Assembly (NCBI RefSeq): GCF_036206005.1
Contig: NZ_CP108143.1
Location: forward strand, 7,097,501-7,161,500
From: Streptomyces sp. NBC_00178
GTDB lineage: Bacteria; Actinomycetota; Actinomycetes; Streptomycetales; Streptomycetaceae
DNA: 64,000 nt
Reading direction: 5' to 3'
Shown: piece after piece, positions 52,625 to 61,407 of the stretch
Layout: the number at the start of each line of letters is the position of its first letter
Numbering within the stretch: the first letter of the stretch is position 1
Made by a program: the position numbers and the translations under genes
The notes under the pieces: generated by a model
The model's database searches: none
Told to the model about the DNA's origin: nothing
What the model saw: only the letters and a program-made list of their open reading frames with translations

Positions 52625-52930
52625 TCAGCCTCCGGTGTTGTGGGTGTTGGCCCGCTCGGCGGCGACGTAGTTGTCGTAGGCGGTCTGCATCCGCTGCGCC
52701 ATCTCCGCCAGCAGGGCCTCGAGTTCGCGCGAGGCCGTCGTGAACCACGTCGACGTCCTCTCGAACGTCGATGCCGAGGGGCTCTGCCAGTACGCATGGG
52801 CCTCGTTGAAATTCCTCTCGATCTGCTTGATCAGATCGGAGACATGTCCACTTTCCGCGCGCACGAGACCCAGTGCTGCACGGAGTTCACTCAGTGCGAC
52901 CTTGAACTCACCTGCGGTCATTTGCGGCAT
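52625..52930 (-). CDS. WXG100 family protein (Esx-like)
   Basis: 101 residues, two long helices joined at HAYWQSPSASTFE (Trp-Gln-Ser at the WXG turn). At the end of the second helix lies the export signal YVAAE, matching YxxxE. It is the secreted small subunit that docks on EccC D3 in known ESX systems. GGAAGGGG precedes the ATG. It is the first gene of the unit WXG100 / WXG-like / eccC / 4792-residue giant, and is divergent from the 208-residue protein gene. Confidence 0.93.
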   Translation of the reverse strand: MPQMTAGEFKVALSELRAALGLVRAESGHVSDLIKQIERNFNEAHAYWQSPSASTFERTSTWFTTASRELEALLAEMAQRMQTAYDNYVAAERANTHNTGG

Positions 52931-53110
52931 AATTCACGCCCCTTCCTGCTGCCTTACCGGATTCGGGCGGAGGTTGACCGCCACCCTCCCGTAATGTGTG
53001 GTACGGCCTATCACTTCAGGATTCCGGTGTGTCAAAATGCTGGTGGCCGGTGACGGTCGATCCACGCACCGGCCCGGCTTCATTGCCGGCCGCGCACACG
53101 GGAGAAGAGA
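52931..53110. promoter_or_regulatory. Divergent promoter region of the eccC unit
   Basis: 180 bases between divergent starts; it must hold the promoters of both the WXG100-eccC-giant unit and the 208-residue gene. No clear -35/-10 pair or dyad was recognised. Confidence 0.4.
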
Positions 53111-53737
53111 ATGCCAAATCCCCATCAGAATCATTCGGGGTCGGACGACGGCTCCATCGACGATCCGGACGCAGGGAAGGACCTCAGCAACCTCGTTCCC
53201 ACCATGGGTGTCGGCTGGACCGCCCCGCCGAGCTTCAACCTCGACCCGAACGGTGGCGCCGGAGGCGGCCAGTCGGTGAGCAACGTCGCCGACAGCGGCC
53301 CGATCCTCTTCGACGGGCCCACGGTGCGGGCCACCGAGAACACGCTGCTGAACGAGGGCCGGAACGCCATCTCCGACTACGAGACCCTGCGCGCCCGGGT
53401 CGACGCCGTGGTGCACACACCGAACTTCTGGGCACCGAAGCACCCGGACTCGCCGATCGCCGCGATGAACACGGGCAGCGCGACACCCAACACGGGGTAC
53501 TACCAGTCCAAGGAGGACCGGGACAACCAGGACCAGGAGACCCTCGCACAGATCGGTGAGGAGTTCGGCCGGCACATCGGCCCGGCGATGCAGAAGGCTC
53601 TCGCCATGCAGAGCAACTCCTTCCAGCTGCTGGGCAACTTCGTCGCCATGATCAACAACTCCGGCCAGTCCTACGGCCGCGTCGACCGGGCCTCGCGCTT
53701 CCCCGAGCCCCCGGGTTCCGTCACCGGCGGAGCCTGA
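53111..53737 (+). CDS. T7SS-associated hypothetical protein with YxxxD signal
   Basis: 208 residues. The N-terminus is acidic, low-complexity and Gly/Asn/Asp-rich (1-60). It is followed by a helical pair (about 78-100 and 130-185) and a short tail. The tail starts with SYGRVDRAS, where Tyr-Gly-Arg-Val-Asp fits the YxxxD type VII export motif right after a helix. The very strong GGGAGAAG site fixes the ATG. It is divergent from the eccC unit and convergent with the beta-helix/AAA gene. It may be an additional substrate or an EspA/EspB-like secreted partner; I do not recognise a named family. Confidence 0.8.
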   Translation: MPNPHQNHSGSDDGSIDDPDAGKDLSNLVPTMGVGWTAPPSFNLDPNGGAGGGQSVSNVADSGPILFDGPTVRATENTLLNEGRNAISDYETLRARVDAVVHTPNFWAPKHPDSPIAAMNTGSATPNTGYYQSKEDRDNQDQETLAQIGEEFGRHIGPAMQKALAMQSNSFQLLGNFVAMINNSGQSYGRVDRASRFPEPPGSVTGGA

Positions 53738-53772
53738 CGGCCCGCGCCCCCCGATGTGCTCCCGGCGCCGGT

Positions 53773-56472
53773 TCACCCGGTCACCGCCGGGGGCACGTCG
53801 GAGGGCAGCAGCGCGGTGAGGTCCCCGTCGTCGGGAGCGGCCAGGTCCGCCACCCGCATCGCATGGTGCTCGGTCATCCGCTGGAACGTCTGGCGGGCCG
53901 TCCGGCCGTTGCCGAAACGCTCGGTCCGCTCGGTCGCCTCGAAATGCGCGAGCAGCGCCGCCGCGGTGGCCTCGCCGATGCCGTATTCGTGGCTGCCGGC
54001 CTGGTACTCCACGATCCGTACGAGGTCGGCCGAGGAGTAGTCGTCGAAGGTCAGGGTCCGGGTGAAGCGAGACGCCAGGCCAGGGTTGGAGTCGATGAGG
54101 CGCTCCATGTCCTCCGGGTAGCCCGCCGCGATCACGACGACCTCGTCACGGTGGTCCTCCATGAGCTTGACCAGGGTGGAGATCGCCTCCTGCCCGAAGT
54201 CGTTGCTCTGCCCCGCCGGGACGAGCGCGTACGCCTCGTCGATGAACAGCACGCCGCCCAGAGCCCGGCGGAAGAGCGCCGTGGTCTTGGGCGCCGTGTG
54301 TCCCACGTATTCGCCCACCAGAGCGCTGCGGTCGGCCTCCACCAGGTGCCCGCTCGCCAGCAGGCCGAGCGCCGCGAGCAGCCGGCCGTACAGCCGCGCG
54401 ACCGTGGTCTTTCCGGTGCCCGGATTGCCCGCGAAGATCAGGTGCCGGCTCAGGGGCGGCGGCTGCAGGCCCGCCTCCTGGCGCCGCTTGACCATCTGCA
54501 TCACCTTGGCCATGGAGGCCACTTCCCGCTTGACGCCCTCCAGGCCGACCAGCCGTTCGAGTTCGGACAGCAGCTCGGGAAGCAGTTCCGCGGCCGCGGT
54601 CTCCCGCCCGTCCGCCGGGGCGACGGTTCCCCCGGCCACAGCGACCCGCCCGGGGCCTGCGGCTGTCGCCTCGGCCTCGTCAGCCATCGGCATGGTGGAG
54701 ACCTTGACGTTGCTGGTGCGGCACTGCTCGAAGCGGGCAGCCGCGTCGTCGGCCTGCGACAGGTCCTCGTCCGTGTCGTGCACCAGACACCGGCGCAGCA
54801 CGGGAGACGCCCCGGCGCCGACGTACACCGCGGGGTAGCCGGTGGCGGTCACCGAACAGTCCTCCAGCAGCCCTTCGGCGCCGTCACCGGCGTACACGCC
54901 GTTCTTCCCGGTGCCCGAGATGGAGACCGAACGCACCCTGGGCCGGGCCCCGGACCAGATCACCAGTCCGCTGCCCTTGCTGTCGGCGATGGCCAGGTCC
55001 TCGATCACGGCCTCGCTGCGCTCGTCGAGGAAGACGCCGGCCGACCCGGCGGCCTCCACCCGCCCGCCGAGCAGCAGGGCTCCGGTGCCGGGAGCGATCT
55101 CGATGCCCGTTCCGGTCGGCCGGAGCACCTCGCAGCCCTCCAGCAGCGGCCGGTGACCGGTTTCCAGCCGGATACCGGTCGCCGTGTCACTGATCACGCA
55201 CCGGCGGAGCACCACGTCCGCGTCCCGCACGTCGAAGCCGGTCATGCGGGCGTGCTCCACCCGCGTGTCCTCCGCGACGAGGTCCGCCCTCTCCTCCACC
55301 CGCACGGCGTGCTGCGTGCTGTCGCGCACCGTGCAGGAACGCAGCACCGCCTTGGCGCTCCCCCCGAAGTGGAGGGCGGTGAAGGCCGTGGCCGTGATCT
55401 CGCACCCGGTCAGGCGGACCGCGCAGGTCCCCGTGGCATGCACGCCGTTGGCACCGGTCCGGGCCACCGTGCCGCCCTTGACCGACAGTTCGGCGCCGTC
55501 CAGCGCGGCCAGACCCGTACCGGGTACGTCGACCACCCGCGTCCCGTCGAGCTCCACCCGGCACGTACCGGCCGCGATCACCCCCGCCCCGCCCGTCTCC
55601 CGGACGTGACAGTCACGGAGCCGGAGTTCGCCCGAGCCGCCGGCCAGTACACCTTCGCGCTCGGTGCGGAAGACCTCGCACTTCTCCAGCCGGACCTGGG
55701 GTTCCTCCCGGCCGGCTGCCGCGGAGGCACGGTCGGTGCCCGGTTCGGCCGGGGCCGCCGTGCCGGGGCCGTCCGCGACGACCAGCCCCTGGGCACGGGT
55801 GTCGTGCATCCGGCACTCGCGCAGCAGCACGCGCGCCGGGGTGTTCACGCGTACCGCCGCCTCACCGGTGTGCCGGACCGAGCACTCGTCGAGGGTCGCG
55901 AGCGAGTCCCCGGCCATCACGACCCCGCATCCGGTGACCCGTTCGAAGGTCGAGCGGCGCACCTCCGCCCGCGCGGCGTCGCTCAGTGCCAGGCCGTGCC
56001 CGGCCGCCGACCGTACGACGCAGTCCTCCAGCGTCACGCGGGCCGTGCCGGTGACGTGAACGCCGGACTGCGCGGTGTCCTCGACGGTGCAGGAGCGGAG
56101 TTCCGCCGTGGCGTCGCGGATGACCTCGATCCCGCCGCCGGTCATCGTGCACCCCTCCAGGACCGGGGCGCCACCACCGACGAGCACCGACGGTCCGCCG
56201 CCCGGAGAGCCCTCGAACGAGATCTCCCGCAGCACCGGCCGATCGCCGGTCACGCTGAGCGCGGGACCGTGCGGGGCGACGATCCGCACGGTGCCCGGAC
56301 CCTTCTCCGCGAGCACGGTGACCTCGGCGTCGAGGGAGAGTGACTCCCGGTAGACGCCCGGCTGTACATGGATCACCGCGCCCTCCCCGGCGGCCCGGAG
56401 CGCGGCCGTGACGGTGCGGTAGGTTCCCCAGCCGCGGTCCGCCACCCGCAGCACGTTGCGCTTCACCGGCAC
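53773..56472 (-). CDS. Right-handed beta-helix protein fused to an EccA-like AAA+ ATPase
   Basis: 899 residues. Residues about 25-610 form a long right-handed parallel beta-helix of the NosD/pectate-lyase type. It begins with the family-like opening GTYRTVTAALRAAGEGAVIHVQPGVYRE and continues with many roughly 23-residue coils. Residues about 640-899 are a CbxX/CfqX-class AAA+ domain: VGLEGVKREV, Walker A GNPGTGKTTVAR (about 680), Walker B GGVLFIDEAYALV and ASRFTRTLTF. EccA proteins of ESX systems use this AAA class with a TPR N-terminus; here the N-terminus is a beta-helix instead. Start GTG 56472 is preceded by GGAG. It lies 22 bases after eccD, so it is in the same operon. Proposed role: cytosolic chaperone/ATPase handling very long or repetitive substrates (inference). 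Confidence 0.92.
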   Translation of the reverse strand: MPVKRNVLRVADRGWGTYRTVTAALRAAGEGAVIHVQPGVYRESLSLDAEVTVLAEKGPGTVRIVAPHGPALSVTGDRPVLREISFEGSPGGGPSVLVGGGAPVLEGCTMTGGGIEVIRDATAELRSCTVEDTAQSGVHVTGTARVTLEDCVVRSAAGHGLALSDAARAEVRRSTFERVTGCGVVMAGDSLATLDECSVRHTGEAAVRVNTPARVLLRECRMHDTRAQGLVVADGPGTAAPAEPGTDRASAAAGREEPQVRLEKCEVFRTEREGVLAGGSGELRLRDCHVRETGGAGVIAAGTCRVELDGTRVVDVPGTGLAALDGAELSVKGGTVARTGANGVHATGTCAVRLTGCEITATAFTALHFGGSAKAVLRSCTVRDSTQHAVRVEERADLVAEDTRVEHARMTGFDVRDADVVLRRCVISDTATGIRLETGHRPLLEGCEVLRPTGTGIEIAPGTGALLLGGRVEAAGSAGVFLDERSEAVIEDLAIADSKGSGLVIWSGARPRVRSVSISGTGKNGVYAGDGAEGLLEDCSVTATGYPAVYVGAGASPVLRRCLVHDTDEDLSQADDAAARFEQCRTSNVKVSTMPMADEAEATAAGPGRVAVAGGTVAPADGRETAAAELLPELLSELERLVGLEGVKREVASMAKVMQMVKRRQEAGLQPPPLSRHLIFAGNPGTGKTTVARLYGRLLAALGLLASGHLVEADRSALVGEYVGHTAPKTTALFRRALGGVLFIDEAYALVPAGQSNDFGQEAISTLVKLMEDHRDEVVVIAAGYPEDMERLIDSNPGLASRFTRTLTFDDYSSADLVRIVEYQAGSHEYGIGEATAAALLAHFEATERTERFGNGRTARQTFQRMTEHHAMRVADLAAPDDGDLTALLPSDVPPAVTG

Positions 56473-56494
56473 CGCACTCCGTTCCCCGGGACCG

Positions 56495-57862
56495 TCACGG
56501 CGTCTGCCCGGAGCTCAGCAGGGACGTGTACACGTCGAAGACGCCCACCGCGAGCGGAACGGAGACCAGCAGCAGGAACCCGGCCAGGGCGTCGATCCAC
56601 GAGGGCCGCTCGTCGGCGCCGTCGCCCCGGAAGGCCCGGGTCAGGCCGAACACCAGGGTCAGCGCGGCCGCGACGACCAGCGCGACGGCACCGGCCCAGT
56701 GGGGGGCGCCGAAGTTCGCCGGTGCCCGGGTGAGCGTGGTGGCGAGGCCGACCGATCCGGCCACCACCATCGGCACGACCGCGGGGGCCATCGTCAGCCT
56801 TCCCGCCCGGAGGACGAGCGCGAGCCCGACGCAGCCGGCCAGGGCCACCGCGAAGGGCTGGTGCGTGCTGCCCAGGATCACCAGGGACGCGGCGGCGACC
56901 ACGGAACCCAGGAGGTTCGTCCCGACGAGCAGCCGCTGGCCCCGCTTGACGAGGTGCAGCACGTCGGCCTCGCCTCCGTACGCCTCCGCTCCCGCGCCGG
57001 ACGTCCCCGCCAGCACCGCGAAGTGTCCCGCGGCCTTGGGGGCGGCACTGAGCACCGCCATCATGCTGACGGCCACCACGGCGGCCGCCTCCGGCAGCGA
57101 GGCGCCGCCCAGTGTCAGGCACACCGTCAGCAGCAGCGTGATGCCGGTGATGGCCGCAGCCATCAGAGTCGTCGCGTGGCGCAACGCCAGCAGGGCGGCG
57201 AGCCCTCCGACCAGAGCCCCCGCGCTGAGCGCCGTCAGCAGCGACGCCGTACTCGTGCCGGCGGCCGGCAGCGACGCGGCGCCGATGGCGAGCAGGGGAA
57301 CGGCCGAGTACGCCATGACCAGCCGCAGGCCCAGCGCGAGGGACCAGCCCTGCCGGGTCGCGTGCCAGGCCAGGAGAGTGAGGGTGAAGGCGACGACGAT
57401 CGCCCCGGCGCCGGTGGCGGGCAGAACCGTGTCCCGGTCACCGGTCGACGCGAGCACCACGAACCCCGCGATGATGCTCAGCAGGCCCAGGACCATGGTG
57501 GTGTAGGCCCGCGTTCGACGGCCCCACGCGGTGATGTCCTTGTCGGCGTTGGCGACCGACTCCTCGAGGTCGGTGACCACGGGTTCGTCGGATTCCCCCG
57601 CCGCGGCGTCGCGGAGGTACAGCGTCGCGCCGTCCGCGACGCCAGCTTCCCGGAGCGAGTTCTCCGGGGCGAACGGCGGTGCGCCCGGCAGGGCGAGCGA
57701 CCAGACCGGGGGGAAGGTCTCGTCGAACTCCACCTGTCCGACGAGTTTGAGCAGCGCCGGCGTGTACTCGGCGATGGCCGCGTCCGCGGGTACCGCGAGA
57801 TCCACCCGCCGTCGTGCTCCTACCACGGTCACGTGGCAGCGTTCGTTCTCCACTGAGGTCAT
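56495..57862 (-). CDS. eccD: EccD: polytopic membrane channel component of the type VII secretion system
   Basis: 455 residues. An N-terminal ubiquitin-like (YukD-type) domain (about 7-85: CHVTVVGARRRVDLAVP) is followed by a linker. About 11 hydrophobic transmembrane helices then run from residue 120 to the end, matching EccD topology. EccD dimers form the membrane lining of the ESX inner-membrane complex. AAGGA abuts the ATG at 57862. A GTG three codons later (57853) is spaced 9 bases from it and may be the true start. It is co-transcribed with two WXG100 genes upstream and the beta-helix/AAA gene downstream. Confidence 0.95.
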   Translation of the reverse strand: MTSVENERCHVTVVGARRRVDLAVPADAAIAEYTPALLKLVGQVEFDETFPPVWSLALPGAPPFAPENSLREAGVADGATLYLRDAAAGESDEPVVTDLEESVANADKDITAWGRRTRAYTTMVLGLLSIIAGFVVLASTGDRDTVLPATGAGAIVVAFTLTLLAWHATRQGWSLALGLRLVMAYSAVPLLAIGAASLPAAGTSTASLLTALSAGALVGGLAALLALRHATTLMAAAITGITLLLTVCLTLGGASLPEAAAVVAVSMMAVLSAAPKAAGHFAVLAGTSGAGAEAYGGEADVLHLVKRGQRLLVGTNLLGSVVAAASLVILGSTHQPFAVALAGCVGLALVLRAGRLTMAPAVVPMVVAGSVGLATTLTRAPANFGAPHWAGAVALVVAAALTLVFGLTRAFRGDGADERPSWIDALAGFLLLVSVPLAVGVFDVYTSLLSSGQTP

Positions 57863-57926
57863 TCCTTGTCACACGTCGACGAGGGCCCTGCGGGGCCGTG
57901 CGGCGGGGTCGTGCAGATCTGCTGGA

Positions 57927-58253
57927 TCAGTGTGTGGAGTTCCACGTCTTGATGTTGGCTTCCTCGGCGTCGACGTAGTTGCCCCAGTTGACGTGCAGCG
58001 CCTTGGCGATCTCGCCGAGCACACCGTCCTCCGCCTCGCTGCCGAACAGGCCGACGGCGGCCAGGTCCCACTCGTGCATGCGCGCCTGGTAGTCGGTCGC
58101 GGACTGGGCGTTCCAGGTGTCGATCAGCGAGGCGATGCGGCTCTTCAGGGCGTGCAGTTCACCCATGATGTGATCCGCCTGACCGTTGAGGTACGGTCCC
58201 GCGCCTTCCAGCGGGCGTCCGACGCGGATATTGCTGCTTTCGATATCGGGCAT
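57927..58253 (-). CDS. WXG100 family protein (Esx-like)
   Basis: 108 residues, helical hairpin with the turn at DTWNAQSATDYQ (Trp-Asn-Ala in place of WXG). The export motif YVDAE (YxxxE) lies at the end of helix 2. The strong GGAGGAACC site sets the ATG. It lies 57 bases after the other WXG100 gene and 64 bases before eccD. The two Esx-like proteins are expected to form the secreted heterodimer. Confidence 0.93.
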   Translation of the reverse strand: MPDIESSNIRVGRPLEGAGPYLNGQADHIMGELHALKSRIASLIDTWNAQSATDYQARMHEWDLAAVGLFGSEAEDGVLGEIAKALHVNWGNYVDAEEANIKTWNSTH

Positions 58254-58310
58254 CTTGGTTCCTCCGACGAAAATGTGTGTGCAGCGGGCAGGGCGCGACG
58301 CGAGCAGTCG

Positions 58311-58667
58311 TCAGGACAGACGGGCGGGCGGAAGGTGCACGGCGTTGAGGTTCGCCAGGTTCACGTGCTCACCCTCGGTGTAGTTGTTGGCGGTGGTCTG
58401 CAGACCTTCGGCGATGCCGCCGAGCGCGTGCTGCAACTGTGCCGCGTGCTGATCCCACTCGACCATCAACGCCTGGAAGGTGTCGGCCGCGATGCCGCCC
58501 CACGACTGCTCGAGATTCTTCACGTAGTTCTGCAGAGCGGAGAGTTCACCCGCGACGGTCTCCTTCGTCGTGATGATGTCTCCGGCCTTCTCCTTGAGTT
58601 CCGCGGGCGTGGCGTTGTACAGAACTCCGTCGGATCCCGTGATACTCGTGTTGTCGGTCGCCGCCAT
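58311..58667 (-). CDS. WXG100 family protein (Esx-like), first gene of the eccD operon
   Basis: 118 residues, helical hairpin with a canonical Trp-Gly-Gly turn (EQSWGGIAADTFQ) and the YxxxE-type signal YTEGE near the end of helix 2. The ATG at 58667 has GGAAGG 8 bases upstream. A 15-codon extension upstream is open but lacks signals. It leads the unit WXG100 / WXG100 / eccD / beta-helix-AAA. Confidence 0.93.
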   Translation of the reverse strand: MAATDNTSITGSDGVLYNATPAELKEKAGDIITTKETVAGELSALQNYVKNLEQSWGGIAADTFQALMVEWDQHAAQLQHALGGIAEGLQTTANNYTEGEHVNLANLNAVHLPPARLS

Positions 58668-59409
58668 GACGCCCACCTTCCTGAATCGGTTGGAGGCCGG
58701 TGCTCGGGACATCGGCCGGCTGGGAAACGTGTGCCAGGTGAAACCTTCAGCAGAGGGCTTCGCACCGGGGACGGGGAGACACCCACGTGGCGCAGTGGGC
58801 TCCCGTGATCATGCGATGCTATGCCGTCGCGCCGCTGACGTGGTCAGGTGTCGCCGAACGTACATCAATAATTGACCAAACAATGTATTACTCGTCGGTC
58901 ACCGCCGGGGCGGTCCACCATCTCGTCCGGCGCCCCGTCCGAGGTGTCGAACAGGGTGGGAATGCCGCAGGCCGCCCTTGCTGCTGACCGGCTGTTTTGC
59001 GGAATCGGTCCGGTTCGGCCATTCCGCCAGGACCGTGGGACCGGGTGAGGCCGGGGTCCGTGTCCAGCGGTACTCATCACGCATGCGACGGGGGTCCTGA
59101 GGATGGGGGGAGTCTGCATTTCAATTGACCGCGCAATTATGGCGAGGTCCCGGACTCGCTGTCAAAGCGAGGAACGAGGCGGCGGGAAAACGGGAAGGGT
59201 GACCGTGTGGGTATGCCGAGTCGCCTCACTGCCCCAGGCCCTCGTGCACGTTCGTGTTTCCCGGGTGGAGATGTACACGGCCCCAGCTGCGGAAGAAGTC
59301 CGCGTGCCCCTCGTGTGAACTGCCTCGGTGAAGGCACGTCCCCGCCCCGGCGATGCCGGCCGTCTCGTCAGCGTCATCCCCGCCACTGACGAGACGGCCG
59401 GTTCACATA
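58668..59409. promoter_or_regulatory. Upstream region of the eccD operon with two AT-rich dyads
   Basis: 742 bases without a supported gene. AT-rich islands at about 58861-58891 and 59118-59140 each carry a TTG-N6-CAA dyad: TTGACCAAACAA at 58872-58883, and AATTG-N6-CAATT at 59123-59138. Either may be the control site of the ESX operon. No -35/-10 pair is convincing. Just before the glycoside hydrolase stop, an imperfect GACGAGACGGCCG-type repeat (about 59342-59400) may act as terminator. Confidence 0.4.
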
Positions 59410-61407
59410 TCAGGCCGGCAGGGCCCACTTCTGGTTGGCGCTGGCCGCACAGTCCCAGATCTGCAGACGCGTGCCGTCGGCCGAGCTGGGCCCGGTCGCG
59501 TCGAGGCAACGACCTGACTGCGGGTTGACCAGCGTGCCCGACGCGCCGGGCTGCCACTTCTGGGCGCCGCCGCCGTTGCAGGTGGCCAGCCGCACCTTGG
59601 TGCCGTTGGCCGTGGCGCCACCGGTGACGTCCATGCACTTGCCCAGCGCCTTGAGGCTGCCGTCCGTCGCCCTGGTCCACGTCTGTGCGGCGGAGTCGTT
59701 GCAGGTGTAGAGCTGCACGGCGGTGCCGTCGGCCGGGTTCGCTCCGGCGATGTCGACGCACTTGCCGCCGTATCCGCTGATCCGCCCCGTCGGCTCGGCG
59801 GTCCGGTCGGCCCGCCACCAGTTGATGTTCTGGCCGCCCGCCACCTGCTGCAACTGCACGGTGTGATGCGTACCGGGGGAGAACTGGAAGGTTCCTGCGT
59901 CGATCGTCTGCCAGGTCTGCCAGTCCCCGGTGCTGGGCACGTCCACGACGGGTCCCGCGACGCCGTCGACCACGAATCGCAGCCGGGCGCCGCTGTTCGG
60001 CGTGGCGACGCGGAGCTTGAGGTTCTCGGTGCCCTGCATCGGCACCTCACGCCACTGCATCCATTCGCCGGCCGCCGCGCTGCCTACGTTCCAGCCGCCC
60101 CCTGTGTCGGTGGTGGTCTGGACGTCCAGGTCGTCGTCCCGGTAGACGCCCCAGAGGTTGCCGGCCGTGGTGTCGCTCACCGAGTCGGCGGACTCCGCCT
60201 GGACGACCATGCCGGCCGGGAAGGGGTCCTTCGAGTACCGGCGCAGGATGTTGAGGTTCTGGTTCGGATAGTCACGCTGCGTCGTGCTGTACGGCGCGTT
60301 CCGGGTGCGCCACAGGGAGGCGTTCTCCTCCCAGTCGGTGAACCCCTCGAAAAGAGTGATCCTGTTGCCGCCGTTGACGGTGGCCTCCAGGTTGTTCACC
60401 AGCGTCTTGCCGTGATCGGGGTCGATCACCATGTTGGTGGACCCGGATACGAAGCGGAAGCCCGGCACGCCCATGCCGTAGGACTGACCGTTGAACGTCG
60501 TGTTGGTGTACGACGGACTCGGCACCCCGAACCAGCCGTTCGCCCCGTTCACCACGGGGGTCACCGCCGAGTCGTTCTTCAGCCAGCTGTTGTCCACGAC
60601 GAAGTAGGGGCTCTGCCCGAACTCCGACTGCGCCTGCGACCGGACGTGCTGGAGGAGCCGGGCCGAGTTGCCCCCGCCCTGGCCCGAGAAGGCGAAGGTG
60701 TTGTTGGACCAGAGGTAGACGACCGGCTGACCGTCGACCTTGTAGCGCAGGTCGTCGGGCACGGACTGGAAGTACGCCCTGAGGTCGTTGTCCCAGAGGT
60801 ACTGGTAGCCGCCCTCGCCGGCCCCGTTCGTGTCACCGATGTCGAAGACCGGCGAGTAGCCACCGGTCTTGTGCTTGACCTGGTTCTTCTTGTCGGTCAT
60901 CGACGCCGGCGTGTCGTCGAAGGCGGCGACCTTGAGCTTGTCGGAGTAGCCGCCGCGCCGGATGGCGTCCACCAGCCCGGTGATCGCTCGCGGGTCCCCG
61001 CCCTGGTTGGGCACCGCGGATCCGGGAACGTAACCGCGGGTGACCATGGCGACGAAGTCGACGCCCGAGGTGACCAGCTCCTCGACGTAGTTGTCCCAGA
61101 ACCGGTCGGAGGACCCCGTGGCAGCCTGGTACATCGGCAGGTTGTCGATCCGGTTGCTCTGGTTCTCGTACGGCCCTCCGGCCAGGGTCCGGGTGGAGAA
61201 ACCGAAGGTCACGCCCAGGTCCCCGGTCCGCCCCGGTGCCCGGTGCGACAGCGCCGTCCCGCCCGTGTCGACGACCACGGCGGTCGGTGCGGCACCGGCG
61301 GGCGTGGTGGCGGCGGTCGCCGTCGCGATCCCGGCGGTGGCCGCGAGAACCGCTGAAATCAGTATGTGTCTCCGGCGGTGCTTCCGGTGAAAGGCACGTA
61401 TACGCAC
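59410..61407 (-). CDS. Secreted DUF5010-like glycoside hydrolase with C-terminal ricin-type lectin
   Basis: 665 residues. An Arg-rich start and hydrophobic core (HILISAVLAATAGIA) with ATTPAGAAP form a signal peptide. Residues about 50-390 are a TIM-barrel-like DUF5010-type domain (FWDNYVEELVTSGVDFVAM, QPVVYLWSNN, GFTDWEENASLW). A carbohydrate-binding beta-sandwich follows (about 400-530, AGEWMQWREV, LQQVAGGQNINWW). The C-terminal ricin B beta-trefoil (about 540-665) has three QxW-type repeats and paired cysteines. It probably cleaves and binds a polysaccharide outside the cell; the exact substrate is unknown. GTG 61407 is chosen because it places the signal peptide first; the 44 codons upstream are Arg-rich and non-protein-like. 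Confidence 0.9.
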   Translation of the reverse strand: MRIRAFHRKHRRRHILISAVLAATAGIATATAATTPAGAAPTAVVVDTGGTALSHRAPGRTGDLGVTFGFSTRTLAGGPYENQSNRIDNLPMYQAATGSSDRFWDNYVEELVTSGVDFVAMVTRGYVPGSAVPNQGGDPRAITGLVDAIRRGGYSDKLKVAAFDDTPASMTDKKNQVKHKTGGYSPVFDIGDTNGAGEGGYQYLWDNDLRAYFQSVPDDLRYKVDGQPVVYLWSNNTFAFSGQGGGNSARLLQHVRSQAQSEFGQSPYFVVDNSWLKNDSAVTPVVNGANGWFGVPSPSYTNTTFNGQSYGMGVPGFRFVSGSTNMVIDPDHGKTLVNNLEATVNGGNRITLFEGFTDWEENASLWRTRNAPYSTTQRDYPNQNLNILRRYSKDPFPAGMVVQAESADSVSDTTAGNLWGVYRDDDLDVQTTTDTGGGWNVGSAAAGEWMQWREVPMQGTENLKLRVATPNSGARLRFVVDGVAGPVVDVPSTGDWQTWQTIDAGTFQFSPGTHHTVQLQQVAGGQNINWWRADRTAEPTGRISGYGGKCVDIAGANPADGTAVQLYTCNDSAAQTWTRATDGSLKALGKCMDVTGGATANGTKVRLATCNGGGAQKWQPGASGTLVNPQSGRCLDATGPSSADGTRLQIWDCAASANQKWALPA

